This document shows, piece by piece, positions 1 through 9,783 of a DNA stretch of 64,000 nt. Below the pieces are notes generated by a model. It saw only the letters and a program-made list of their open reading frames with translations, had not been told where the DNA came from and searched no databases. Every line of letters starts with the position of its first letter. Positions within the stretch are counted from its first letter, which is position 1. A program made the translations under genes and the position numbers. The stretch covers positions 1,984,001-2,048,000 of the forward strand of contig NZ_CP136920.1 of the NCBI RefSeq assembly GCF_033100135.1, given 5' to 3'. This DNA comes from Rubellicoccus peritrichatus. Lineage in GTDB: Bacteria > Verrucomicrobiota > Verrucomicrobiia > Opitutales > Cerasicoccaceae.

Positions 1-1
1 G

Positions 2-214
2 CTGGATACAAGAATGGCACAGGAATACGAGGGTCGTGGTGTTGCTTACTTTAAGGAAAATATTGTCGATGCAATGGTGGCCATGGATTACACGGTCAGT
101 GATTTGTTGACGAAAAATCCTGAAGACATGAATCGCCGCGAACGTCTGCAACGCAGGCTTTTGGCAAGACTGGTGACTTCGGCGATTGATTCAAGCGACC
201 TTGAAAATCAATAG
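2..214 (+). CDS. C-terminal end of an unidentified protein (cut by window edge)
   Basis: An open frame runs from the window edge to a TAG at 212-214. The ATG at 14 is in frame with upstream sense codons, so this is most likely the last 70 or so residues of a longer protein rather than a small gene. The visible part is charged and helical, with an arginine-rich stretch (RRERLQRRLLARL). No family is recognised. It is convergent with the uvrA-like gene, with about 30 bases between the stops. Confidence 0.45.
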   Translation: MDTRMAQEYEGRGVAYFKENIVDAMVAMDYTVSDLLTKNPEDMNRRERLQRRLLARLVTSAIDSSDLENQ

Positions 215-246
215 TCCTCTTGTTGCGGTCGGAAGTTTGAATTTCA

Positions 247-3200
247 TCAGCCTCCTTTCAGTTTATCTTTAAGGAAAGGGGCAGACGGGCTGGCATTATT
301 TTTTAGAATGCCGATGGGCTCACCCTGGAAAAGGATATGGCCTCCGGCTTCGCCTCCCTCCGGGCCGACTTCAACCAGGTAATCTGCTTCGGCGATGACA
401 TCGAGATGATGTTCGATCACGACGACAGTGTGGCCCTGGTCAACGAGCCGATGAAGTAGTTCGATCAATCGGCGACAATCACTCAGGTGTAGCCCAATGG
501 TTGGCTCTTCAAGTAAATATAAATTATGGCGTAAGATTCCACGTGACTTCTCTTTGAAAGATGGCAGTCCCTTGGCCAATTCACTGACGAGTTTCAAGCG
601 TTGTGCTTCACCACCGGACAAAGTCGGGCTGCTTTGCCCCAAGGTTAAATAGCCCAGGCCGGTTTCGACCATGAGGCCAAGCATGTCCTTGAGGCGCGAA
701 TGAAAATCAAAGAATTCCGCCGCTTCCTCGAAGCTCATTTTGAGGACATCAGCGATGTTTTTTCCATTCCAGCGAATATCCGTCAACTCAGACCCATAAC
801 GACTGCCGCCGCAATCCTCACAGTCGGTGTAAGTATCCGGCAGGAAGTTCATTTCCAGTTTGATGCGGCCGGCGCCTTTGCAGGTTTCACAACGTCCACC
901 CTTCGTATTGAATGAAAAAGTACCAGGAGAGAAGCCACGCATTTTTGCTTCCGGCAAATTGGCAAAGACCTCCCGTATGATATCATAAGCACCGATATAA
1001 GTGGCAGGTGTCGATCGTGGTGTTTTCCCAATGGGCTCCTGGTCAACTTCCACGCACTGGCGAAAGACATTGCCGTTGCGAAGTTCGCCAAAGTGCTTGC
1101 CTGATCCACTTAGCTTCTCCTGCTTGCCTTTGATCGCATCGGTGACCGCAGGTTTTAGCATATCACGGATTAGGGTTGATTTACCCGCACCAGAAATACC
1201 ACAGACTACGTTCAGTCGCTTGAGTGGTAAGTGAAAATCGTCGCCTTTCAAATTGCGCAAAGCAGGCTTTTTCAAGACGAGCCAGTCTTTGGCTTTGCTT
1301 CGTGGTGTCCATTTGCTGGGGAGTGTTCTTCGTTCTCCCCGTAGTGGATGAGGCATGCCTTTAGACAAATATTCTCCGGTCAGTGAATCAGGATTCTTGC
1401 AAATGCTGTCCCAGGTGCCATTGGCCAGAACTTCTCCACCGTGAATGCCGGCGCCAGGTCCCAGGTCGACGATGCGGTCGGCTGCCATCATGGTTTCGTC
1501 GTCGTGTTCAACGATGAGCAGGGTGTTCGATTTGTCCCGCAAAGCTTTTAGTGATTCGATCAAGGCGGCGTTATCCCTTGCATGCAATCCGATGGATGGT
1601 TCATCGAGCACATAGAGGACGCCGGATAGATTCGAACCAAGCTGGGCGGCCAGACGAATGCGCTGTGCTTCGCCTCCGGAAAGTGTGGCCGAAGCCCGAT
1701 CAAGACTAAGATAACTCAGTCCGACTTGGCCGAGAAATTTTAAACGCTCTTCGACCTCGGGGATGATTTCGGCTGCGATCAGTTTTCCACGTTTGTCGAG
1801 TTTGAGTTGTGTCAGGGTTTTAAGGACTTCCGTTGGTGGGAGGGCAAGGAGCTGCGGCAGGGAAATGCCATTCACTTTCTTTGGCAAAGCTGCTTTCTTC
1901 CGCAAACTGGAAACTGCCTTCTCTGTCAGCGGCAATTGCACTGCCGAGCTTGTTGGGTTAAGCCGTGCGCCGTGACAATCCGGACAAGGGGCTCCATCTT
2001 CAATGTCTTCGAGGTGGGCAAAGTCTTCACGTTCTTCCATCCATTTGTAGAGTGTGCCATAGCCACGGCAGGTTGTGCACCAGCCTTTGGGAGAATTCCA
2101 GGAGAAGTGTTTGGGATCCAGCTCCGGCATTGACTCACCCGTATCGGGGTCCGCACGCGAGGTTGAAAACCAGGCGACGACCTTACCTTTGGTTGAGAGC
2201 AGCAGACAGCTGCCTTTGCCGATGCGTAATGCATTGGTAACTGCTTGTCGGAGCGCAGTGCGTTTGGCCTTACCCTTGGCCGGTTTTCCATGCAAGACGC
2301 TGTCGCCATCTTTCAATGTTGCGACAACGAGCTCGATGTCGTGTTCGCGGTAGCGGTCCAGTTTTTCGAAACTATCGAGTGCGATCAGTTCTCCGTCGAT
2401 GCGAAGCATGCTATAATCATGGTCGATGGCCCAGTCGGCCAAAGGCTGGTGATGTCCTTTACGGCTGCGCACTATTGGCGCACAAAGGTAGAGCTCAGTT
2501 CGCTTGTTGAGCCGCTCGGTGATGCTTTTTTCAATTTGTGCATCGGTCCGCGAAACCAAGGCGCGACCAGAGACCGGACTATGCGGAATGCCGATCTTGG
2601 CATAGAGCAAGCGGAGGTATTGCGCGACCTCGGTTACGGTCGCGACTGTTGATTTGCGACTGCCGCGGGTGACGCGCTGTTCAATTGCGACTGTTGGCGG
2701 AATGCCGTTGAGCTCATCGACGTCTGGTCTTGGCAATTGCTCGACAAACTGTCGCGCATAAGAGGACATCGATTCCATGAACCGTCGTTGCCCTTCGGCA
2801 AAAACAATATCGAAAGCGAGAGATGATTTTCCCGAGCCGGAAACTCCGGTTACAACGGAGATTTCGCGGTGCGGGATTTCAACCGATACGTTCCGCAGGT
2901 TATGCTCACGGGCACCGGTGACTTGTAGACTTGTGGCGGGAGATAAATGGGTGGATGCACGCTTCGATTTTGAGCGAAACGCAGCCGCGGGCTCCGCAGC
3001 GATTAACGCATCGTTTTGGAAATCGACTTCAATCAGTTTTGATTGGAAAGCAGCTTTCTCTTGCAAAGCTTCTTCTAGGTATGGAGAAGACTCCGCTTTT
3101 ATTTTAGCTAAATTCTCTGGTGTTCCTTCAAAAACCATGCGGCCACCTTTGGCGCCGGCTCCTGGTCCGAGTTCAATGATCCAGTCCGCACATTTCAGAA

Positions 3201-6135
3201 CATCAAGCTGATGCTCAATGACAATAAGACTATGGCCGAGGTCGGTGAGCCGCTGCAGCACGGCGATAAGCCGTTTGACGTCATCGCGGTGCAGGCCGGT
3301 TGTTGGTTCGTCGAGAAGAATCAATGCACCAGCGTCATCGTCATCGATACGTGCGAGATATTTGACGAGTTTCAGCCTTTGGGATTCACCTCCGGAAAGC
3401 GTGTTGAGTGGTTGTCCAAGAGGAAGGTAACCAAGGCCGACCTCCTGCAGGGTTTGTAACTTGTGTTTGATCTTTGCATTTTTTGAAAAGAAATCCACGG
3501 CGAGGGTGACGTCCATTGCGAGAATATCAGCGACGGATTTTCCATCATAGGTGATGGCCAGAATGTCATCCTTGAATCGTCGACCTTCGCAAACCGGGCA
3601 GGGGACATAGACATCGGAGAGGAATTGCATTTCCACGCGCTCGAAGCCGAGCCCGCCGCAATGGTCGCAGCGTCCATCGCCACTATTAAATGAGAAGTGT
3701 GATGCAGTCAGTCCGGCCGAACGGGCTTCATCGGTTTTGGCAAAGAGCGTTCGAATATCATCCCATGCCTCGCAATACAGTGCTGCGTTGGAACGCGGTG
3801 TTTTTGTTACCGGTCCCTGGTCGACTCGAACGATGTCCGAGAAATTCAGATCCGACTTGATCGACTTAATGGTCGCGGGCGACTCGACGGATCGGCCACG
3901 CTGCTGCAGTACGCCCTGATGGATAACGTTTTCCAGCAGGGTTGATTTGCCCGAACCGGATACACCACTGAGGCAAACCAGTTTTTCCAGAGGAATTTTG
4001 AGCGATAGCTTCTGGAGATTATTATGGGTTGCACTTTTGATGTGCAGATGTGGTGTCTTGTTCGTTGAACGTCTTTGTTTGGGTGTCGGGATGGAGTCGC
4101 GACCGGATAGGTAAGCGCCGGTTAGACTGGATTTTGCCTTGAGGATTTCATCGGTTTTGCCTTGAAAAACAATGTTTCCGCCAGCACGTCCGGGTTCCGG
4201 TCCGATTTCGATTAAGTAATCCGCAGCCTGCATGACGGACTCATCGTGCTCAACGACGACTACGGTGTTCCCCTGGCTGGTCAGTCGTTTGAGAAGCGCT
4301 ATGAGTCGCCCGATGTCCCGCGAGTGTAAGCCGATGGAAGGTTCGTCCAGGACGAACAAAGTGTCAGTCAATGACGTGCCGAGGCATGCGGTCAGGTTGA
4401 CGCGTTCGACTTCTCCGCCGGATAGGGTCCGGCTGGTCCGGTCAAGGGTCAGATAATCGAGCCCGACCTGGACGAGATAATCCAGCCGGGTGAGGATGGC
4501 TTTGGCGGCAAGATCGGACTGGTGATTGTTCGTCTTGGTGATGTTTTCCCGGAGCAGAGTGTAGAGATCACCAACCGGCATTTGATAAAGTTCGGGCAAA
4601 GTGCGGCCCTGCCATTTCCAGTTCAGTGCATCGGGCTGAAGACGCGCGCCCTTGCAATCCGGACATGTTCCATAGGAGCGAAACTTGGAAAGAAAAACAC
4701 GCACATGCATCTTGTAGGTGTTTGATTCCAGCCAGGCAAAAAAACGGCGAATGCCATACCATGCCTTGGGCCACTCCTTTCCTCCTTTGCCGTAGTTGGG
4801 CTCACCTTCGAGAACAAATCTTTTGTCTTTCTCAGGCATATCACGCCATGGCACGTCCAGTTTGATCTTATGGCGCTTTGCCGCCTTGACGAGGTCGCGA
4901 AGACTTTCGCTGTATACTTGCCCCTGGAACGGTTTGATGGCGCCATCTTTGACCGAGAGGGTTTCATCGGGGATGACCAATCGGTAATCAATTTCGATGA
5001 CGCGACCAAAGCCGCGGCATTTCGGACAAGCTCCTACAGGTGAGTTAAAAGAGAAGAGGGCGGGGGTGGCTGGTTTGAAGTGGCGACCACTTTTGGGGGA
5101 GTGTAATCCGCTGGAGTAGGCATCGACTTCAAATTTGGATTCACCTTTTTTAACTTTGTCTTTTTCAACAAGAACAGCCATCTCACCCTGGCCAAAGTGA
5201 AGGCATTGTGTGGCGGCCTCTTTGAAGCGCATACGATCGCCTTCGGCTATCTTTATCCGGTCTGCAACAACATAGAACTGTTTCGCCTTGATGTCCGGGA
5301 CGCTGATTTCACTCAGCCGGACGACTTCATCATCAATGAGAATGCGGTTATAACCCTGGGCCGAGATTGGGCTGAGCACCTGGCGCCAGGTCAGGTTATC
5401 TGGTTTGGTGATGGAAAAGCAAATGAGCCCGATTTGGTCCCTTCTGGATGTGAAGGCTTTTCTCCAGATGGTGTCCGGATTGTCGTCTTCCACCCGTTCG
5501 CCCGTTTCCGGATCAAACAATTCACTCTGATGGCCAAACCAGACTTTAAAGTAGTCGCAAAGCTCGGTCATCGTTCCCACGGTCGAACGTGAGGTTTTGA
5601 CCGTGTTGCTTTGTTGAATCGCAATCGATGGGCGGATGTTTTCGATGCTGTCCACCTTGGGCCGGTCCAGCATTTCCAGAAATTGCCGGGTGTAAGGGGA
5701 GAAGGTCTCAACATAGCGGCGTTGCCCTTCGGCATGCAGCGTTTCGAAAACAAGCGAGCTTTTGCCAGCACCACTCAGGCCAGTGACAACGATCAGCTGC
5801 CCCAGCGGGACGTCCAGATCGAAGCCTTTCAGGTTGTTCTGCCGCACACCGCGGAGCCGGATGGCTTCAGGTGGTTTGCCAGGCTTGGTTGATTTGCGTT
5901 TTGTGGACTTGGTTTGGCTGGAAAGTGGTGTTGGCATTGGGTGATCAGAAGAAGATTCGCTAAGCTCGCCGATAGGCAAGTCTCGTACGTTGTTTTTCTC
6001 TACTCGTGAATCTGACAGCACTGATGCCCGCGTCCGGACTGGAGTGAAGAAAGGGCACTCCAGCCCGGAATTCAGGCGATTTATATGGCTAGATTCCTCA
6101 TTGAGTAGATTGTTTGATGGCGTCAAAGAAATCAT
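247..6135 (-). CDS. uvrA: Double-length excinuclease ABC subunit A (tandem UvrA)
   Basis: DNA damage-recognition ATPase of nucleotide excision repair. Standard UvrA is about 940 residues with two ABC ATPase modules; this 1962-residue chain contains two complete UvrA units in tandem. Walker A motifs occur near residues 119 (GLSGAGKSS), 722 (GVSGSGKST), 1095 (GVSGSGKSS) and 1643 (GISGAGKST). The four ABC signatures LSGGE lie near 568, 910, 1481 and 1836, and each module keeps CxxC zinc-binding pairs (for example CPKC, CDHC, CTTC, CETC). The UvrA-specific segment EGQRRYVETFSPYTRQF and its second-half counterpart EGQRRFMESMSSYARQF are both intact. About 90 weakly conserved residues precede the first module; an alternative ATG at 5937 (residue 67) would remove most of them, but neither start has a good ribosome binding site. 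Long UvrA fusions occur in some bacteria, including PVC members, as far as I recall. Confidence 0.95.
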   Translation of the reverse strand: MISLTPSNNLLNEESSHINRLNSGLECPFFTPVRTRASVLSDSRVEKNNVRDLPIGELSESSSDHPMPTPLSSQTKSTKRKSTKPGKPPEAIRLRGVRQNNLKGFDLDVPLGQLIVVTGLSGAGKSSLVFETLHAEGQRRYVETFSPYTRQFLEMLDRPKVDSIENIRPSIAIQQSNTVKTSRSTVGTMTELCDYFKVWFGHQSELFDPETGERVEDDNPDTIWRKAFTSRRDQIGLICFSITKPDNLTWRQVLSPISAQGYNRILIDDEVVRLSEISVPDIKAKQFYVVADRIKIAEGDRMRFKEAATQCLHFGQGEMAVLVEKDKVKKGESKFEVDAYSSGLHSPKSGRHFKPATPALFSFNSPVGACPKCRGFGRVIEIDYRLVIPDETLSVKDGAIKPFQGQVYSESLRDLVKAAKRHKIKLDVPWRDMPEKDKRFVLEGEPNYGKGGKEWPKAWYGIRRFFAWLESNTYKMHVRVFLSKFRSYGTCPDCKGARLQPDALNWKWQGRTLPELYQMPVGDLYTLLRENITKTNNHQSDLAAKAILTRLDYLVQVGLDYLTLDRTSRTLSGGEVERVNLTACLGTSLTDTLFVLDEPSIGLHSRDIGRLIALLKRLTSQGNTVVVVEHDESVMQAADYLIEIGPEPGRAGGNIVFQGKTDEILKAKSSLTGAYLSGRDSIPTPKQRRSTNKTPHLHIKSATHNNLQKLSLKIPLEKLVCLSGVSGSGKSTLLENVIHQGVLQQRGRSVESPATIKSIKSDLNFSDIVRVDQGPVTKTPRSNAALYCEAWDDIRTLFAKTDEARSAGLTASHFSFNSGDGRCDHCGGLGFERVEMQFLSDVYVPCPVCEGRRFKDDILAITYDGKSVADILAMDVTLAVDFFSKNAKIKHKLQTLQEVGLGYLPLGQPLNTLSGGESQRLKLVKYLARIDDDDAGALILLDEPTTGLHRDDVKRLIAVLQRLTDLGHSLIVIEHQLDVLKCADWIIELGPGAGAKGGRMVFEGTPENLAKIKAESSPYLEEALQEKAAFQSKLIEVDFQNDALIAAEPAAAFRSKSKRASTHLSPATSLQVTGAREHNLRNVSVEIPHREISVVTGVSGSGKSSLAFDIVFAEGQRRFMESMSSYARQFVEQLPRPDVDELNGIPPTVAIEQRVTRGSRKSTVATVTEVAQYLRLLYAKIGIPHSPVSGRALVSRTDAQIEKSITERLNKRTELYLCAPIVRSRKGHHQPLADWAIDHDYSMLRIDGELIALDSFEKLDRYREHDIELVVATLKDGDSVLHGKPAKGKAKRTALRQAVTNALRIGKGSCLLLSTKGKVVAWFSTSRADPDTGESMPELDPKHFSWNSPKGWCTTCRGYGTLYKWMEEREDFAHLEDIEDGAPCPDCHGARLNPTSSAVQLPLTEKAVSSLRKKAALPKKVNGISLPQLLALPPTEVLKTLTQLKLDKRGKLIAAEIIPEVEERLKFLGQVGLSYLSLDRASATLSGGEAQRIRLAAQLGSNLSGVLYVLDEPSIGLHARDNAALIESLKALRDKSNTLLIVEHDDETMMAADRIVDLGPGAGIHGGEVLANGTWDSICKNPDSLTGEYLSKGMPHPLRGERRTLPSKWTPRSKAKDWLVLKKPALRNLKGDDFHLPLKRLNVVCGISGAGKSTLIRDMLKPAVTDAIKGKQEKLSGSGKHFGELRNGNVFRQCVEVDQEPIGKTPRSTPATYIGAYDIIREVFANLPEAKMRGFSPGTFSFNTKGGRCETCKGAGRIKLEMNFLPDTYTDCEDCGGSRYGSELTDIRWNGKNIADVLKMSFEEAAEFFDFHSRLKDMLGLMVETGLGYLTLGQSSPTLSGGEAQRLKLVSELAKGLPSFKEKSRGILRHNLYLLEEPTIGLHLSDCRRLIELLHRLVDQGHTVVVIEHHLDVIAEADYLVEVGPEGGEAGGHILFQGEPIGILKNNASPSAPFLKDKLKGG

Positions 6136-6137
6136 GT

Positions 6138-6159
6138 GTTCACTCTAGCATAGGTGAAC
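6138..6159. promoter_or_regulatory. Dyad GTTCAC-N10-GTGAAC at the uvrA start
   Basis: Perfect 6-bp half-sites (6138-6143 and 6154-6159) lie immediately upstream of the first ATG of uvrA. On the minus strand a -10-like TATGCT (6148-6153) lies inside the dyad, so a bound protein would block transcription and the message would have almost no leader. An SOS (LexA) role is possible for a repair gene but is not shown by the sequence. Confidence 0.45.
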
Positions 6160-6173
6160 GTGCGTGCAATAAT

Positions 6174-6197
6174 AAAAGTGAAGTAATGTTCACTTTT
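6174..6197. promoter_or_regulatory. Second dyad, AAAAGTGAA-N6-TTCACTTTT, upstream of uvrA
   Basis: Perfect 9-bp inverted repeat (6174-6182 and 6189-6197) with a 6-nt spacer. Its GTGAA/TTCAC core resembles the half-sites of the dyad 15 bases closer to uvrA, which suggests two operators for one regulator. The T-run on the plus side is short, and the nearest plus-strand gene is far upstream, so a terminator is less likely. Confidence 0.45.
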
Positions 6198-6233
6198 TTG
6201 AGGAATGAAAGGAAGGCTTGAATTGATGGGAGT

Positions 6234-6245
6234 TAGGGCGCCCTA
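6234..6245. repeat. Palindrome TAGGGCGCCCTA
   Basis: Perfect 12-bp palindrome in the gap between the uvrA upstream region and the stop of the glycerate kinase gene. Its GGTAGGGCGCC sequence matches the outer end of the long hairpin at 24746-24811, so it may be a remnant of the same intergenic repeat family. Confidence 0.35.
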
Positions 6246-6287
6246 CCAAATAGATCGTTTAGATTTCTAAAAGCTGCTTTAGTCTTC

Positions 6288-7445
6288 TTACCTCAGGAAA
6301 ACATCGACTACTTTTCTAGCCAGCAGCTTCTTACCTTCGGCAATGGAGCGTTCCTTGGTGTAGCCGATTGGCGCAATGACATCTGCCGTTGTTTTCGCTG
6401 GGAGGGGAAGGCCGTGTTCAACCAGTCCCGCCATAACTTTGGCGGGTTTCTTTTGTCGAACGGCCTCCTGAAGAATACTGCCCGGACCTTTGCCCTGCAT
6501 GGAACTGGCGTCGAATTTTCCTTCACCAGTCACAACGAGATCAGCCTCGGAAATCTTCTTTTTCAGATCAAGCCATGCTTCCACGAATTCGTAGCCGGGA
6601 ACGATGCTTGCATCACACGCCGCTGCCAGACCAAAGGGAATCCCCCCGGCAGCACCGGTTCCCGGCTGTGCCATGAGTGTTCGTTCCGAGTTGGTTGCGT
6701 CGCAAAGTTTTTTCGCCAATCCGCCGAGTAGTTTTTCATAGGAAGGCATTTGGTCGGGGAGCAGTCCCTTTTGCTTGCCGAATACGCGGACAGCCCCATT
6801 GGGACCAAGTAGTGGGTTGCGCACATCACATGCGATATAAATTGGAGGGATGTGTGGCCAGGTTTCCCCGCGCAAGCGCATAAGCCTTGGCCAGTCTTTG
6901 GGCATGGCTTTGGTCATTGTTCCGCCATCTTCGTCCACAAGTTCCAGGCCAATGGCTTCGAGGGCACCTAGCCCAAGATCGATTGTCGCACTGCCACCGA
7001 CTCCAAGGATAATTGCGGCTGCTCCTGAGTCTGCTGCATGGGCGATTAATTGTCCGGTGCCGTAGCTTGTTGCCGTCCAGGGGGAGCGTTGATTGACGGG
7101 AATCGATTGCAGGCCACTGGCTTCGGCCATTTCAATAATGGCCACCTGGCCCCAGCCGGGAAGTTTGAGCATGCTGCGGACGGGATCGGGCACATTGCTT
7201 ACATCAACAAAGCCAACTCGGCCTGTTTGTGGGACAAGTTGTGGACCGAAAACGGGGACTTGCTCAAAGTCGCCATACAAAGCTTTTGTCAGGATTTCAC
7301 AGAAACCTTCTCCGCCATCAGTCAGTGGTGCCGTACTAATTGTCCAGGTTGGATGCGCACGCAAAAGAGCCTCCTCCGCAATCAGGCAGGCCTCAGCAGC
7401 GGTCATCGAATCCTTGAATTTGTCAAATGCGACAAGGATATGCAT
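6288..7445 (-). CDS. Glycerate 2-kinase (GlxK/GarK family)
   Basis: Phosphorylates D-glycerate to 2-phosphoglycerate, feeding products of glyoxylate or sugar-acid catabolism into lower glycolysis. The N-terminus HILVAFDKFKDSMTAAEA matches the family hallmark (I/V)APDSFKGSLTA, and LTDGGEGF, the glycine-rich VGGSATIDLGLGALEA and GEGKFDASSMQGKGP are further conserved blocks. I chose ATG 7445 because it places the first beta strand at the start; the frame stays open to a TTG at 7481. The length, about 385 residues, is normal. A cytoplasmic enzyme, transcribed alone; it could serve the uronate pathway suggested by uxaE at 22371-23627. Confidence 0.9.
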   Translation of the reverse strand: MHILVAFDKFKDSMTAAEACLIAEEALLRAHPTWTISTAPLTDGGEGFCEILTKALYGDFEQVPVFGPQLVPQTGRVGFVDVSNVPDPVRSMLKLPGWGQVAIIEMAEASGLQSIPVNQRSPWTATSYGTGQLIAHAADSGAAAIILGVGGSATIDLGLGALEAIGLELVDEDGGTMTKAMPKDWPRLMRLRGETWPHIPPIYIACDVRNPLLGPNGAVRVFGKQKGLLPDQMPSYEKLLGGLAKKLCDATNSERTLMAQPGTGAAGGIPFGLAAACDASIVPGYEFVEAWLDLKKKISEADLVVTGEGKFDASSMQGKGPGSILQEAVRQKKPAKVMAGLVEHGLPLPAKTTADVIAPIGYTKERSIAEGKKLLARKVVDVFLR

Positions 7446-7626
7446 GGCGGGCGAGTATGATGGGCAATTCGCGGTGGGCAATGCTCAACCGTTAAGAAAT
7501 GCATTTTGAGTGAGAGGATTTAAAAAATAAAAGAGTGGTGAAGCAGTTAGGGGCAGTTTGAATTCTTGCACCAAAAGAGTTTTTCTCCTTCTCACTTCTG
7601 CCTTCTCCCGTCTCACTATACCAAGC

Positions 7627-8670
7627 GTGAGAAAGATCATCCACATTGATATGGACTGCTTCTATGCCGCGATTGAGATTCGTGAGCGTCCAGAGCTGGC
7701 GGACAAACCGGTGGCGGTTGGTGGTCAGAGTCGCAGAGGTGTTCTCACAACCTGCAATTATGTCGCACGGGAGTTTGGAGTGCGTTCGGCGATGCCTGTT
7801 TTTAAAGCACTCCAGCTATGTCCGCGCCTGGTTTGCCTTCCGATTCGATTTGATCTTTACCGTCGCGAGTCTGCCCGCATTCGGGAAATCTTTTCACGAT
7901 ATAGTAAGTTGGTTGAGCCATTGTCGCTTGATGAAGCTTACTTGGATCTTTCGGATTCGCCCGAGCCGGCGAGTGAATTGGCCAAACGCATTCGTGCTGA
8001 TATTAAACGTGAAACCGGCTTGACCGCGTCGGCTGGCATTTCTTCCAACAAGCTCGTTGCAAAAATCGCCAGTGATTGGAACAAGCCGGATGGACAGAAG
8101 GTGGTTCGCCCTGAGCGGATCGAGGCTTTTATGAGAGACTTGCCTGTGCGTCGCCTGTGGGGCGTTGGTCCGAAGGCGAGTGCGCGTTTTGCTGCGATTG
8201 GTATAAAGACGTGTGGTGATTTGCAAAAGCTGGAAGTGGATGAAATCAGGAGGCATTTTGGGAATTTTGGTTTGGAGTTGTATCAGCTTTGTCGTGGCAT
8301 TGATGATCGCCCGGTTTCTCCTGATCGGCAGCGGAAATCTATGAGCAATGAGCACACTTTCAGTGAAAATATCACGTCACCTGAAGCCTGCGAATGGCCG
8401 CTTAAGCGTCAGGTTGAAGAGTTGCTGGAGGACCTGGCGTCGAAACAATCGAACCGGGTAATCCATAAGGCTTTTATTAAATTGAAATTTGATGACTTTT
8501 CCAAAACGACAATGGAAACCATTTGTGAGAGGCCGACTTATGAAGTCTACCGTACCCTTCTCGAGTCAGCCTGGAAGCGCGGCACTGGTAAAGTGCGGCT
8601 GATTGGCGCGGGTGTTCGTTTTCGTGATGAGGTGGCCTGGGAGCAGATGGAGCTGGATTGGGAGGACTAA
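7627..8670 (+). CDS. dinB: DNA polymerase IV (Y-family, DinB)
   Basis: Error-prone translesion DNA polymerase. The catalytic acidic residues are visible in HIDMDCFYA at the N-terminus and in LSLDEAYLDLS near residue 103. KPVAVGG, the TASAGISSNKLVAKIASD block and the helix-hairpin-helix region (LWGVGPKASARF) follow, then the little-finger domain. The start is taken as GTG 7627, giving the usual short N-terminus and 347 residues; the frame is open to a TTG at 7558, but that adds 23 non-conserved residues. No sliding-clamp motif is obvious at the C-terminus (QMELDWED). Confidence 0.93.
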   Translation: MRKIIHIDMDCFYAAIEIRERPELADKPVAVGGQSRRGVLTTCNYVAREFGVRSAMPVFKALQLCPRLVCLPIRFDLYRRESARIREIFSRYSKLVEPLSLDEAYLDLSDSPEPASELAKRIRADIKRETGLTASAGISSNKLVAKIASDWNKPDGQKVVRPERIEAFMRDLPVRRLWGVGPKASARFAAIGIKTCGDLQKLEVDEIRRHFGNFGLELYQLCRGIDDRPVSPDRQRKSMSNEHTFSENITSPEACEWPLKRQVEELLEDLASKQSNRVIHKAFIKLKFDDFSKTTMETICERPTYEVYRTLLESAWKRGTGKVRLIGAGVRFRDEVAWEQMELDWED

Positions 8671-8727
8671 ATATGCAACCAGTGCTCGCCTTTCGTTTTG
8701 GTTTGTTGACCTTTCAGAAAGTATTCG

Positions 8728-9783
8728 ATGCCATCTGGCAGAATCACATTATTGAGTATTGATATGAGTATAGTGACAGAAGGAGTTGAGTTTTTTAATA
8801 CAACAGTTCTTGAGGATCGCAAGGAGTCGGCGGGGCGGCTATTGCCACGTGTGCCATCCGTGGTTCGCCATGCAATGAGCCCGCATGGGCGTCTTGTTGG
8901 CATGACAAGCGTTGGTGCAGAGATTCGCTTTGTGAGTGAGGCTCCAACCTTTAACCTCTATCTTTCAACTACTGGCCCGCATGCTCAAGTGACGGTCTAT
9001 CGCGGAGAGTATGAGCACTCGAATCATCCAATTGAGGCTGGGAAGGTTCAAGTCATTGAGTTGGGAACACCTCCGAATCTTGCGATGGTTGCAAAAGAGC
9101 GTCTGGATGGCGCCTATGATTCATCAGTATGGCGTATTTTTGTTGATCGTGGTGTGATATACTTTCACGGGTTGGATACCTTTGGTTGCCCGACTCGCCC
9201 TCCGGAGGCATCTGAACTCCCCAAGGTCAAGTGGCTGGCCTATGGTTCTTCGATTACCAATGCATGGGGCCGGGGCTATCCGCATCAGGCGGCGCGTGAA
9301 CTCGGGGTTCAGGTGATGAACAAGGGTTTTAGCGGTTCCTGCCACATTGAGCCTCAGTTGGTCGATTACCTTGCTTCACTTGACTGGGACTTTGCGACAT
9401 GTGAGCTGGGTGTGAATATGCGTGGTAGCTTCGAGCCGAATGAATTCAAAAAGCGTGCTACTTACTTGTTGGACAAATTTCGTTCTGCCAGGCCGGGCAA
9501 GCCGGTTGGGCTGATCACGGTTTACCCCAACGCCAATCATTTCCTTGTTGATAAGGAGGATGATATTGAAGCTTCTCGTCAGGCTGCTTTCAGTGATACT
9601 CTACGTGCATTGGCGGCCGAGAGGGCGGGGGATGGTGTTTTCCTGATCGAAGGGGACTCCATAATGGATCGCTTCGCGTGTCTGGGCACTGATTTGCTTC
9701 ATCCTTCCGATTATGGACACATTCGTATGGGGATGAATCTGGCTGGGATTTTACGCGAAAAGCTGTCCACCTTTTCGAAATGA
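8728..9783 (+). CDS. SGNH/GDSL-type hydrolase
   Basis: Predicted esterase or deacetylase with a jelly-roll-like N-terminal half (about residues 1-165) and a C-terminal SGNH hydrolase domain. Block I is WLAYGSSIT, with the nucleophile serine in GSS rather than GDS; block II glycine is in NKGFSGS; block III asparagine is in ELGVNMRG; the catalytic Asp/His are in LLHPSDYGH. No signal peptide is seen. Such enzymes often remove acetyl groups from polysaccharides, which would fit the secreted polysaccharide-active genes downstream, but the substrate is inferred. ATG 8764 (residue 13) is an equally plausible start. Confidence 0.8.
   Translation: MPSGRITLLSIDMSIVTEGVEFFNTTVLEDRKESAGRLLPRVPSVVRHAMSPHGRLVGMTSVGAEIRFVSEAPTFNLYLSTTGPHAQVTVYRGEYEHSNHPIEAGKVQVIELGTPPNLAMVAKERLDGAYDSSVWRIFVDRGVIYFHGLDTFGCPTRPPEASELPKVKWLAYGSSITNAWGRGYPHQAARELGVQVMNKGFSGSCHIEPQLVDYLASLDWDFATCELGVNMRGSFEPNEFKKRATYLLDKFRSARPGKPVGLITVYPNANHFLVDKEDDIEASRQAAFSDTLRALAAERAGDGVFLIEGDSIMDRFACLGTDLLHPSDYGHIRMGMNLAGILREKLSTFSK

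Noticed and set aside
6174-6197. Intrinsic terminator at the dyad upstream of uvrA
   Set aside because: Arms are AT-rich and the T-run is only six; the site is upstream of uvrA, with no plus-strand gene ending there.
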